Origin: Tieghemostelium lacteum
Lineage: Eukaryota > Evosea > Eumycetozoa > Dictyosteliales > Raperosteliaceae
Direction of reading: 5' to 3'
NCBI GenBank assembly: GCA_001606155.1
Contig: LODT01000004.1
Coordinates: 124,001 to 188,000, forward strand
DNA: 64,000 bases
Made by a program: the position numbers and the translations under genes. Positions 23,285 to 32,870 of this stretch are shown here, in pieces. Each line of letters opens with the position of its first letter. The first letter of the stretch is position 1. The notes below the pieces were generated by a model. That model saw only the letters and a program-made list of their open reading frames with translations, ran no database searches and was not told the origin of the DNA.

Positions 23285-24524
23285 TTATTTTTTGTTTTTG
23301 TTGGATTTTTTGTTGTTTGAACTTGGGTTATTATTTTTACTAGTGTTATTAGTATTGGTATCATTGGTGGTAGTAGTGAAGTTAGTATTTTTATTGGCAT
23401 CAGCAAATTCATTGAGTTTTTGAGCAATCCATTTTTGGTAGGTACCTGGTGATATAGAGAGTGATTCAGCTAGCTCAAATAGATCTTGACATAGGAGAGT
23501 GGGACTATGTGGCATTGATAATTTAATAGCAAGACAAGTATTCATAAAATAGTCTTTTTTGACATTAATTAATAATTCATTAGTTGATTCTAATGAATGT
23601 GTGAGGTCCAAGTTCAATTGATTTTGTAGTTTCAATTCCTGTTCAATAGTATCACTCTTTACTGTAATTTCAGAGATGGTTTGTTCAATTACTTTGACTT
23701 GTTCTTGAGTCTTTGAGAGTTCCATAGCATTGGTATTCAACTGATCCTTCAATGAAAATATTTCCTTATGATTCAGTTGATCAGAAATAGTTTTTTCAAC
23801 TGTTACCAAATTCAATTTGTATTCATATTTCTTCTCCAACTCTGTCAATTCCAATTGGTGTTCATCTTTTACCAAATTCAATTCTTCTTCTTTTGATTTA
23901 CAATGGTTTTCTAATGCTGTTGTCTTGCTCTTCCAATACACAATATCTTTGTTCAATTCTTCAATCTGTAACTCCAACTTCACTTTCTCCTCAGTTGATT
24001 GTATATGTTGTCTTTCCAATTCCTGAACTTGATTTTGGAATCCAGAAATCTTATCTTTATACTCTGTAATCTCTTCTTGAAGTTTAACAACATCATCCAT
24101 ACTCTTTATAGAAGGTAAATTGTTAACCAAACTCTTAAATCTCTTTGATTTTGACACTGAATTCTTATTCTTAATATTCTAAAATTATTCAATTAGTATA
24201 CTAACAATCCCCTAAATTTAATTTAATTTCAAAAATATAACATACTGGACTTTTATTAGGTGATCTTGTAATAACCCTTAAAGTTGTAGTTTTCTCATCT
24301 TCACTACTAGGTGACATTATATTTTTAACTGGAGTTAATGGATTTCTTTTTGGTGATTGAAAAACCTTTCCATTTTCTTCTAGTTGTGCGTTATCATCAA
24401 TGTTTTCTTTATTCTCCTTATTTTGATATACACTACTTAAATCTTTTCCTTGTAGTTTATTTATAAACGAAAAATTACCAAAAGATTGATTGTTGTGTGT
24501 ACCAAAAGGTGATAATAAACTCAT
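23285..24524 (-). CDS. Coiled-coil protein of unknown function
   Basis: Exons 24246-24524 and 23285-24178 are joined over a 67-nt intron (GTATG...TTTTAG, phase 0), giving 390 aa. Residues about 1-93 are disordered and carry several proline-directed phosphorylation-type sites (FQSPKRNPLTPVKN, MSPSSED, TRSPNKSP). Residues about 115-300 are a long coiled coil rich in Glu, Lys and Leu heptads. A compact segment of about 60 residues follows (CLAIKLSMPHSPTLLCQDLF and SISPGTYQKWIAQKLNEF), probably the most conserved part, then an Asn/Thr-rich tail with a final Lys cluster. The SP/TP sites plus coiled coil suggest a cell-cycle, kinetochore or centrosome component, but this is only inference and no family was recognised. 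Confidence 0.8.
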
Positions 24525-25036
24525 TTCTCTATTTGTTTAAAAAAAATTAATTATTGTTTGAAAGAAAGTATTTTGAGATTTTTATTTTTTACAACTGTAA
24601 ATTTTTAAATTTTTAAATTTTTGAGCGCTTCAACGGATAGATTTTCATTACATTAAATATTTACAAATGTTTAATTAATGTTTAGTTAATTTATTCCTAT
24701 AATTTATTTGGCAAAAAATAAATCTTAAATACTTACTATCACATTTGATAATAAATTTCAAAATATAATTCAATCCACTAGGAAATTAAAATTCAAAGAG
24801 CAAAGATGTTATAATATTGAACTTATAAGAGAGATATTTTAAGATTTTATTCTTTAAAGAATGGGATCAGATTAAATTGGTTAAAATTGACTTTCCAAAA
24901 ATTGAAGAATTAATAAAATCAAGTTGATTTTCGGAAAACTGGGAAATTTTTTGAACTATAAAAAAATTTAAAATAATAATAATAATTAATAAAATCAATT
25001 AAAAAGATAAAATTAGAAATTAAAAAAAATATAATT
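24525..25036. other. Divergent intergenic region
   Basis: Very AT-rich DNA between two divergent genes. It includes repeated TAAATTTT-type sequence near 24600. No reading frame, RNA gene or recognisable regulatory motif was found beyond A/T runs before both start codons. Confidence 0.5.
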
Positions 25037-26512
25037 ATGAAATTAAATATTATTTGTATTTTATATATTATAGGAGTTGTTTTATGTGAACAACAACAAT
25101 TACAAAATCCTCAATGTTTAAAATACATTTCCAATGATGGTAGTGGCTCAATAATTTGTGGTGATAATAAAAATCCATGTATTAGTATCAAATCTGCAAT
25201 TAATTCCTGCACTTCTCAGAATTTAACATCCAATATGTTTATTAGATTTTTGGATAGTGAATATCTATTGAATTCTAATGATCGATTTACTCTGACTGAA
25301 GACACTGAATTGACTCTGGAAGGGTCCAATGGAACTGTTCTCAATCTTAAAAATCTTGATGGACCATTTATAAAGGTAAACCAAAAATCTGTAAATATTG
25401 ATATTCGTGATCTAACTCTTGCCAAAATGGAAAAAAGTGGTTTGATCTATATCTTTGTAAGGAACGATGATGTTGAAATCAGTATGACCAATGTCAATGT
25501 CTTAGAATCATTCTTACAGAATATTGATATGAACTTGTTTACATTTAATTCTACCTTTAACTCCAGACCAATTAAATTAAATATTCAGTCTAGTAATTTC
25601 AATAATAACACCTGTGTTAAGAATTTGTATAGCACTACTGATAGTACCAGTATGTTTAGTTTGGGTAATGTGGAGGCTGTATTCAAGAACACTACATTCG
25701 AATTCAACAGTGGATACCGTTCCATAATTAAAATTATTGGTAATTCATTGAGTGTTTTTAATTCTACGTTTCTTAGCAATGAAGGACCTTTGTCATATGG
25801 GACCATGCCAGCTTGTATTACTCATGGTAATAGTCAACTTACTGTTGATAATGTAGAATTCAATGGACATTTTAACTACTACTTTATATATAATATTGAT
25901 AGATCACCTCTCATTTGTGTAGGTCTTATTCAAAATAGTAGATTCCTTAACAATAATTCACCAAACCAAGGTAAAATGATGTCACTTCAGTACTGTAATT
26001 GGACACTTACCAATAACCTATTTAGTAACAATAACCTAAATGAAATAATTTATAATTATCAATCGGTTAGCATGTTAATCTCCAATTCCACATTCACTGA
26101 AAACAAAGGTACAACTATTATTGAATTCCTATATGGTCCAGTTACATTATCAAATATAGTCATTACAGGTAACATTAACTATGAGTTAATGGAATGTTCA
26201 AGTAATGTAACTCTAGACAATGTAGTATCAACCAACAATAATTATGGTCCTTTAGGTGAAGTGGTTTGTAGCTACGGCTGTAATATCAATAATCTAGATC
26301 TAAATAGATTGTGGACTTGTACTACCGATTATTCTGCAACAACTGAGCCACCAGCAACTGATGACAGTAACCTAGGTAAAGGTATTGCCATCCTCGTTAT
26401 CATTCTTATCTGTGCTGGTGTTTCTTTATTCCTTATTATTCTTAGTATAGGTATCTACTGTTTCATCCGATCTGAAAAAAGAAAGAAATACCAGTCTATT
26501 AATAATATTTAA
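25037..26512 (+). CDS. Type I membrane protein with beta-helix-like repeats
   Basis: A 491-aa single-exon surface protein. Residues 1-18 are a signal peptide (MKLNIICILYIIGVVLC). The ectodomain (about 20-425) opens with CLKYISNDGSGS and a CISIKSAINSC segment, then has repeated units of the type SNFNNNT, TTFEFNSG, STFLSNEG, SRFLNNNS, NLFSNNNL and STFTENKG. These look like rungs of a right-handed parallel beta-helix (pectin-lyase fold). Many NxS/NxT sites imply heavy glycosylation. One transmembrane helix (about residues 445-475) is followed by a short basic cytosolic tail (RSEKRKKYQSINNI). Large families with this layout exist in dictyostelids; enzymatic activity is not evident and a role in recognition or adhesion is only a guess. 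Confidence 0.8.
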   Translation: MKLNIICILYIIGVVLCEQQQLQNPQCLKYISNDGSGSIICGDNKNPCISIKSAINSCTSQNLTSNMFIRFLDSEYLLNSNDRFTLTEDTELTLEGSNGTVLNLKNLDGPFIKVNQKSVNIDIRDLTLAKMEKSGLIYIFVRNDDVEISMTNVNVLESFLQNIDMNLFTFNSTFNSRPIKLNIQSSNFNNNTCVKNLYSTTDSTSMFSLGNVEAVFKNTTFEFNSGYRSIIKIIGNSLSVFNSTFLSNEGPLSYGTMPACITHGNSQLTVDNVEFNGHFNYYFIYNIDRSPLICVGLIQNSRFLNNNSPNQGKMMSLQYCNWTLTNNLFSNNNLNEIIYNYQSVSMLISNSTFTENKGTTIIEFLYGPVTLSNIVITGNINYELMECSSNVTLDNVVSTNNNYGPLGEVVCSYGCNINNLDLNRLWTCTTDYSATTEPPATDDSNLGKGIAILVIILICAGVSLFLIILSIGIYCFIRSEKRKKYQSINNI

Positions 26513-27129
26513 ACCTATTCAATTCCTTTTATCTATTTTTCCTCTCATTAACACATTTTCTAAAAAATTTATTTTATAAATTTGTTGTATTTCAAATAAA
26601 GTAAAATAATATTATTAATAATTTTAAAATTTAATCAATTTAGAATATCTAAGGAAACTTGATTTTATATTTTTTTAATTAAAAACTCTAAATCCTAATT
26701 AGAATTAGTTTTTTTTTTTTATGAAAATTATGATGAAATGATTTTGTCATTTAAATATCACAATGTCTCCGATGACTTTTTATGTATCTAAATTGTGTTT
26801 TTACATTTTTTATTAATTAAAATTTCGATAATAGTTATTTTTTATAACACAGTTATTAAGACACACATTCCTCAACCCACAAATAAATTACCACATTTAT
26901 TTGTTTATTTTTATCTAATTTTTTTAAAGGACAAAAGTTTTGTTGTCTAATTATTTTCTCATTGAGAATAGAGGTTTCATCTGTTTCTCAAAATACTTGG
27001 ATAATCAAAATTATTGCATTTGAATTTAAAATTAAAAAAAATTAATTCCAAAGAATCAACTAATTCTCATAAAATTAAAAAAAATAATTTATTCATTTTC
27101 CTGCACTCTCATAGGGATTGTTCCTAAAA
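26513..27129. other. Intergenic region with a possible small-RNA locus
   Basis: No protein gene. ACCCACAA at 26875-26882 matches the published dictyostelid upstream sequence element consensus (A/T)CCCA(C/T)AA found about 60 bases before many non-coding RNA genes. About 50-110 bases downstream lie two small hairpins, 26930-26934/26943-26947 and 26962-26968/26985-26991. The rest is A/T-run DNA leading to the acyltransferase start. Confidence 0.35.
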
Positions 27130-28602
27130 ATGATTGAAAACTCCGATATTACAAAAACAATTATAAAAAATAGAAAGAAATCAAAGAGTCTTAAAGATGA
27201 AGTAGCAGAAGCACAGTTACAAAGAGAACAACAGAAACTGAAATTAAATGTCAGTAGCGGTGGTGTAGTAACACAGACTACAACCACAACAACAAGTACA
27301 ACAACTATAACTACAGAATGTCCACCTTCACCTAGTTTAGAGAGATTCTCTGCCATTTCTAAACCTAGAGAATCTATATTAACTCAACCTGAGATGGGGT
27401 GGGGTACATTTAACTATATAGCAATATGTTATTCTATGGCTGGTCTGACAATGATGGTAGACACCTATTTGAGTACTGGTACACCTATAGAGACTGACAT
27501 GTTATGGTGGCTAATTAGAGATTGGCAACATGGTTTATATTTACTATTGGCACTGTTTGTGTGGTCTTATGTGAACTATGCCTGTACATGGTTGTATGCA
27601 CGTCACAAGATTCCAGCATTTATGTCTATTACATTGTATATACTATGGCAAGCTATAACATTCTCTGTTGCAGGATACTATATTCTCATGGTTTGTGATC
27701 TCTCTCCTATCCTCTCTGGAGGTTCAGGACTGCAATTGTGTGTCTATTCTCTAAAAAACCACTCTTATTGGCACACAAATTACTTTTTAACACAAGGAAC
27801 TATAAAAGCTTCTAAAAAGAACTCACCAATACTTCGTAGGGATTTAACACCAAATGTATTAGTTTCCCATTTTACCTATTTTCTCTGTGTTCCTACACTG
27901 GTATTTGAAACCCAGTTCCCAAGAACCAAGTCCATAAGAGCATCTTATTTACTCAAAGAGGTACTTGCATGTTTTGGTACATTTCTCATGTTTTACCTGG
28001 TAACATGTCGGGTATCTCCCATCTATAAAAAAGTGAATGATACCCCTTTGTTACTGGTACTCATTCAGCTGTCATTGCCATCCATGAGTCTTTGGATGTT
28101 AGGGTTCTATGGTGTATTCCATTGTCTACTAAATATCTTTGCTGAACTTACTAGATTTGCAGACAGAGAATTCTATCAAGACTGGTGGAATGCCACCACT
28201 TTTGATCAGTGGTGGAGAAAATGGAATCGTCCAGTACACAAATGGATGTTGAGACATGTCTACACTGATTCCATGTACACTGTCAAAATGAAGAAAACAG
28301 GTGCTATGGTATCTACCTTCCTTCTCTCTGCTCTCCTACACGAGATGGTAATGATATTCTCCTTTAAATTTGTCAGACCTATTCTATCAGCAACTATGAT
28401 TCTACAAATTGGGTTAGTATGGTTCACTCAATTACCAATGCTACAAAAGACTAGATTTGGAAATGTAGTCATGTGGATTACTGTATTTGTCGGTCAACCA
28501 TTAGTGCAACTACTCTATTCAACCCATTATAATTCCCTCCTTTTAGATGAACAACAACATCAACAACAACTACTTTTACAACAAAATATTACAACTATAT
28601 AA
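27130..28602 (+). CDS. dgat1: DGAT1/ACAT-type membrane-bound O-acyltransferase
   Basis: Probably makes triacylglycerol by acylating diacylglycerol with acyl-CoA in the ER. The ATG at 27130 is the first in frame; the product is 490 aa. The N-terminus is hydrophilic with a Thr run, then about eight hydrophobic membrane segments follow. The family motif FYQDWWN starts at residue 348, followed by RPVHKWMLRHVY, whose HKW..RH.Y pattern favours DGAT1 over sterol acyltransferase. The likely catalytic His404 sits in LLSALLHEMV. A YFLCVPTLVFETQFPRT segment matches the acyl-CoA-binding region of both subfamilies. A plausible alternative is acyl-CoA:sterol acyltransferase, so the symbol is tentative. Confidence 0.85.
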   Translation: MIENSDITKTIIKNRKKSKSLKDEVAEAQLQREQQKLKLNVSSGGVVTQTTTTTTSTTTITTECPPSPSLERFSAISKPRESILTQPEMGWGTFNYIAICYSMAGLTMMVDTYLSTGTPIETDMLWWLIRDWQHGLYLLLALFVWSYVNYACTWLYARHKIPAFMSITLYILWQAITFSVAGYYILMVCDLSPILSGGSGLQLCVYSLKNHSYWHTNYFLTQGTIKASKKNSPILRRDLTPNVLVSHFTYFLCVPTLVFETQFPRTKSIRASYLLKEVLACFGTFLMFYLVTCRVSPIYKKVNDTPLLLVLIQLSLPSMSLWMLGFYGVFHCLLNIFAELTRFADREFYQDWWNATTFDQWWRKWNRPVHKWMLRHVYTDSMYTVKMKKTGAMVSTFLLSALLHEMVMIFSFKFVRPILSATMILQIGLVWFTQLPMLQKTRFGNVVMWITVFVGQPLVQLLYSTHYNSLLLDEQQHQQQLLLQQNITTI

Positions 28603-28798
28603 TACTATTATTACTGATACTATAATTATTATCTATATTTGAAAATAAACCTTATATTTATTCTTAAACTATGAAATATTTGAAATTCAATTTTTCGTTT
28701 TCATTTATCACTATGATTACCAAATAATGATGACCAAATTGAAAAACTAATTTTTTTTTTTTTTAATTCAAAATAATCGAATCTCAAACAACCAAATA

Positions 28799-29205
28799 AT
28801 GGTAAATTTCAAATTTGAAATATATGATCTTCTTAAGTTATGAATAAGTACAAATATTAACATTGGGTCAACATATAGGCTGCCAAACTATTTGCAAAAT
28901 TGATATTTACAGGTGGTACAGTTTTAGCTAGATCCATTTCAATGGCATATAAACAAGCAATTGCAAGAGCTGAAGGTGGTAGTTATGGTGGTGGTTTCAA
29001 TAAAATGACACCAAGTGAAGCAAAAAAGATTTTAGGATTTGATAACTCTAAAAAGACATTGACATTGGATGATGTTGAAAGAAATTCACAGGTTTTATTA
29101 GAATTGAATGATCCTAAAGAAGGTGGTTCACAATTCCTACAATTTAAAGTACAAGGTGCAAAAAATGTCCTTGAAAATGCAATTAAAACTGGAAAGGATA
29201 TTTAA
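28799..29205 (+). CDS. pam16: Mitochondrial import motor subunit Pam16/Tim16
   Basis: A J-like protein of the TIM23 import motor that restrains Pam18 stimulation of mitochondrial Hsp70 at the inner membrane. Exon 1 appears to be just the ATG (28799-28801); a 77-nt intron (GTAAAT...ATATAG) leads to exon 2 at 28879-29205. This gives 109 aa starting M-AAKLFAKLIFTGGTVLARS, the family's usual hydrophobic start, which would be lost with any downstream Met. The J-like part (MTPSEAKKILGF, VERNSQVLLELNDPKEGGS, FLQFKVQGAKNVLEN) lacks the HPD motif, as expected for Pam16. Length is normal for the family. Confidence 0.92.
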
Positions 29206-29473
29206 AGAACAACCACTACATCTACAATAACAACACAATTCAAATGTAGGCAATGAAGGTAAAATCAGTTGCCCACATTCAATACTACAAAATTAGTATT
29301 GTTGGTTTTTATTATACCACCGAAACAACAATTGTAGTGCAGACACTATATACAACACATATAACACCCTCAAATTTCACACTATAGAGATAAATTATAT
29401 TATTTATTATTATTACCATTATAACATAATTTTGATATAATGTTTTTTATATATATATACATATTATTTTATT
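29206..29473. other. Convergent 3' flanks with a hairpin
   Basis: Short spacer between pam16 and the stress-protein gene. It contains a perfect 7-bp hairpin, CAATACT (29280-29286) with AGTATTG (29295-29301) and an 8-base loop, which might help 3'-end formation. Nothing else recognised. Confidence 0.4.
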
Positions 29474-29961
29474 TTAAATTGAAGGTATCAGTGCTTTTGA
29501 CGATTTTGCTACATATACAGGTATTGGTGAATGTTGAACTAGATATTCAGAAACTGAACCCAACATTAATTTCTTTATCATACCTAAACCTCTTGAACCT
29601 ACAATAATCATATCAAAAGGACCGTTATCGGATATATGTTTTATAATTTCTTGTCTAATTTCACCAACTAATACTTTTCTTGTAATATTTTCAAACTGAA
29701 TGACAAATTGTTAGTTATTTCATTGAATTAAAATATATTTATACATACCCCTCTCGAGCTTAACATATTCTCAGCTCTGTCTATGATTTTCTCTGATATG
29801 TTGGTGTATTCTGTTATATCACTACTAATGATTTCTTCTTGAACAACAGACTCTGAATCAACAATAGTTATAATATCAATACTATCACGATTGGGTTTTA
29901 AAATTTTAATAGCCTCTTCAATGGCAACCATTGAATTATCTATTGATAATAATACTTTCAT
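29474..29961 (-). CDS. Universal stress protein (UspA domain)
   Basis: Exons 29749-29961 and 29474-29695, joined over a 53-nt intron (GTATGT...TTCAG, phase 0), encode a 144-aa single-domain protein. It starts MKVLLSIDNSMVAIEEAIK, the first beta strand and nucleotide-contact region of the fold. The second exon carries the ATP-binding signature GSRGLGMIKKLMLGSVS, which follows the G-2X-G-9X-G(S/T) pattern, and ends with HSPIPVYVAK. The protein is therefore of the ATP-binding UspA type and probably cytosolic. Such proteins respond to stress in many organisms; the specific trigger here is unknown. Only the first exon is long enough to show as a frame by itself, so simple scans would truncate the gene. 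Confidence 0.92.
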
Positions 29962-30242
29962 TTTATTTGTTGAATTTAAATTGAATTGGTTTTTTTAAAA
30001 TTAATTGGAGTTTTGATTTAAAAAGTCAATTGGAAAGTTCTTATCCTCTCATACTGAGAAATATGCAATAATTAGTACTACTTTAATGCCAACAAAATTG
30101 TAAAAGATAAAAATACCATTTATAGTAATTTTATTTATTTTTTTTATATTTTTTTTTATACATGTACAATAATGCCCTTTGGTTTATTTTTAAATTTTTA
30201 CATTGTTTTTAATGTGTAATCTATTGAAATTTCTAAAGAGTA

Positions 30243-31427
30243 TTATTTTAAAATGACAATAAAAGTGTCAGGTGCTGCAATAGTCTCTAGGAGTTTTTCA
30301 ACTTGAGCTACACCAACACCCAATATACAACATATTTCATCAAAACTTTTGTTTCCATTCAAAAGTCTCTTGTTGTGATTTGGCGGTAGTGATTCTAGTA
30401 TAGAGAGGTTGGTCAATATGGGGTAACGTTGTTTTCTTCTTAGGAAACCATTAATTACACCAAACATGATAAATGACCTCTCGTCAATTCCCAGTGAGGT
30501 TAAGTTATTTTCTGTACAATACTCACGAAATGAGGTGTCTATTGACAATGAAGAGTATAGTGAGAATATATATTCAAAAGAACAAGGTGTTGCTCCTGGT
30601 ATTGTTATGTACCTCTGACACTCTTTTTGCATATCAAAATTACTTGCTAGTTTTCTAATGAGGGGTGTAGGATTATAGATATTAGAGTACTGGAATATAT
30701 CCACCATCTTTACAATGCCATAATACACCAAATGTTGTATACAACTAGTCACCAAGTTGATATCGATTTCCATTAGTTTACTGATTCTACCAACATAGTT
30801 TATACCGTCAATGTAAGGTAGAATCTGTAAAAGTGTTAAATCCCATTCTGAGCTATTGGTAGTGTCGATTTCCTCTATAAGTACAGGAACCTGATGAGGT
30901 AGTACCTCAATGAGGTCGTTTAATTTTGGGAACAATTTAACATTGATAGTATTCGCATCATCAATAGTTATTGTAGATTCACCATAGGTATTTAATTCAA
31001 TATATAGTGTCTCTAGTATCTTTGAAATGTCTGGTTGATCCTGTAACAAATCTTTTGATTGATTGAATAGATACTCACTCTCTTTCTCGAGAGTCTGTAA
31101 TATCGTACCTAATTTCCTAACAATCTGGTGATAGGGTATAGTATCAGTCCCCTTATTAAACACAAATGACAAATTGAAAAGTAACGCATTTCTATGATAT
31201 TTAACATCTTGCATCAGTACAGGATAACCAAGTATCTTGTAATTAAATGCTGTCAATGTTATAATCTTTCCACACAATTTAGGTTTTGGTATTATATATT
31301 CTGCAAAACCTTCAAAAACTTCATTTGAAATAAACCCTTCAGGGTACTGATGAATAATCTTTGTTCCATAGATATTATGAAATTCACTATAAAATATACA
31401 TTTTATGTCATTGGTGTTTTCTTCCAT
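30243..31427 (-). CDS. nprl2: GATOR1 complex subunit Nprl2 (nitrogen permease regulator 2-like)
   Basis: A single-exon 394-aa protein. The N-terminal region (IKCIFYSEFHNIYGTKIIHQ, YPEGFISNEVF, YIIPKPKLCGKIIT) and the following KYHRNALLFNLSFVF segment are characteristic of Nprl2/NPR2. With Nprl3 and Depdc5, Nprl2 forms GATOR1, the GTPase-activating complex that turns off Rag GTPases and hence TORC1 at lysosomes during amino-acid starvation. Starvation triggers development in dictyostelids, so this gene is of physiological interest. Length is close to the family norm, with no low-complexity insertions. The start at 31427 precedes the conserved region by only a few acidic residues. Confidence 0.93.
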   Translation of the reverse strand: MEENTNDIKCIFYSEFHNIYGTKIIHQYPEGFISNEVFEGFAEYIIPKPKLCGKIITLTAFNYKILGYPVLMQDVKYHRNALLFNLSFVFNKGTDTIPYHQIVRKLGTILQTLEKESEYLFNQSKDLLQDQPDISKILETLYIELNTYGESTITIDDANTINVKLFPKLNDLIEVLPHQVPVLIEEIDTTNSSEWDLTLLQILPYIDGINYVGRISKLMEIDINLVTSCIQHLVYYGIVKMVDIFQYSNIYNPTPLIRKLASNFDMQKECQRYITIPGATPCSFEYIFSLYSSLSIDTSFREYCTENNLTSLGIDERSFIMFGVINGFLRRKQRYPILTNLSILESLPPNHNKRLLNGNKSFDEICCILGVGVAQVEKLLETIAAPDTFIVILK

Positions 31428-31657
31428 TCAATCAAATAAAATAATAAAAAATTAAAATTTAAAAAAAAAATGTACAAGAACTACGATTTTTAATTAACCG
31501 ATTGAAAGATCATTTAATTTAAATAATAATAATTTGAAATAGACTGATAACAGTTGAAATTTCATCCAACTAAAAAATAAATACTACACTAGTTGTTTTC
31601 TATTTTTTTTTAAAGTTTATTTAGGCTATCCAGTTATATAAAAAAACTAAAAGGTCT

Positions 31658-32370
31658 TTAAAGACGTCTACCTCTGTATTACGTTAAACGATGATAACAA
31701 AATTAGTATATAATAAACTTATAATATTTAAATATAAAATAAAAGAAACATACCTGTGACCAGACTTACGACGGGTACAATCAGTTGGGATTGGAGTAAC
31801 ATCTTCAATTCTACCAATCTTCATACCTGAACGGGCGAGGGATCTTAAAGCAGATTGAGCACCTGGACCTGGAGTTTTGGAACCATTACCACCGGTGGCT
31901 CTTAATTTAATGTGTAAAGCAGTGATACCCAACTCTTTGCAACGAGCAGCGACATCTTGAGCGGCCATAGTGGCGGCGTATGGAGAGGATTCATCTCTAT
32001 CAGTTTTGACTTTCATACCACCTATAATATAGTCCAAATATTAATACTTCTGTTTTTATACTCATTTAGGAGGTAATTTCATGTCTCTCCTCTTTATTCT
32101 CAAATTTGTTAATACTAACCAGTAACACGAACGAGGGTTTCTTTGCTGGAAATATCGGTAATGTGAACAAAGGTATCGTTGAAGGAGGCAAAGATGTGAG
32201 CAATACCGAATACGTGGTCTTTTGGACCAGCACCAATTTTAGAGGCGAGGGTTTCGACGACTTTAACTTTGACTTCTTTCTTTCCTGACTAATAATCCAA
32301 TTTAAATAATGATGAATATGTGTCTCTCTAAATAACCTAAATTCCACCAACATAGAGTCATCCTTACCAT
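31658..32370 (-). CDS. rps14: 40S ribosomal protein S14 (uS11)
   Basis: Four exons: 32368-32370 (the ATG alone), 32120-32288, 31754-32021 and 31658-31673, with introns of 79, 98 and 80 nt. Together they encode 151 aa, the same length as the human protein. The second exon begins [19 protein letters not shown] and the third has [20 protein letters not shown] and [20 protein letters not shown], the RNA-binding core that sits on the platform of the small subunit. The last exon supplies the conserved basic end GRRL, giving KSGHRGRRL. The donor after the second exon is GTTAGT rather than GTAWGT, but the junction TGGMKV is correct. Confidence 0.95.
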
Positions 32371-32870
32371 TGTGCTATAAGAGTAGAGAATAAGGGAATC
32401 CAAACAAATCAAAAAAAAAATTCAAAAATCGCCAAAAAATTTTATTTTTTTTGATTTTTTTTTTGATTAAAAACGAGACGAATCATTTTTTAATTTAACA
32501 CTTCAAACTAAATTATATTAAAAATTATAATAATATTAATTTAAGATGTATTAAAGTGTTTCTTTGAATATATATAAAAGCTTTTGTTACTGAATATATT
32601 CCAATTAAAAAACTCTTGTTCTGATTCATATCTATATCATATTCAAGTTGAAATTTTTGGAAACTAAATATATTATCAATAGTTATAATAAACCTCAATT
32701 AATTAAAACATATTTCAAAGTCCTTTTAAATGAAATATTAGGGGATTTAGTATTACCACACCCGCCTTTTTTTTTTTTTTTAAAATTTTCAACAGTTAAA
32801 AAATCTCATATTATTCATTATCAATTTTTTTAATTTCTAACACAACGTATATTTTATTTAAAAATAAACA
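32371..32870. other. Divergent promoter region between rps14 and CLASP genes
   Basis: 500 bases of A/T-rich DNA with poly-A/poly-T runs near 32410-32470 and a T run at 32766-32780. Both flanking genes start outward from here, so both promoters must lie within it. No ORF with coding character. Confidence 0.5.

Noticed and set aside
26730-26790. ATGATGA box as a possible C/D snoRNA
   Set aside because: A proper D box and terminal stem were not found at suitable spacing.
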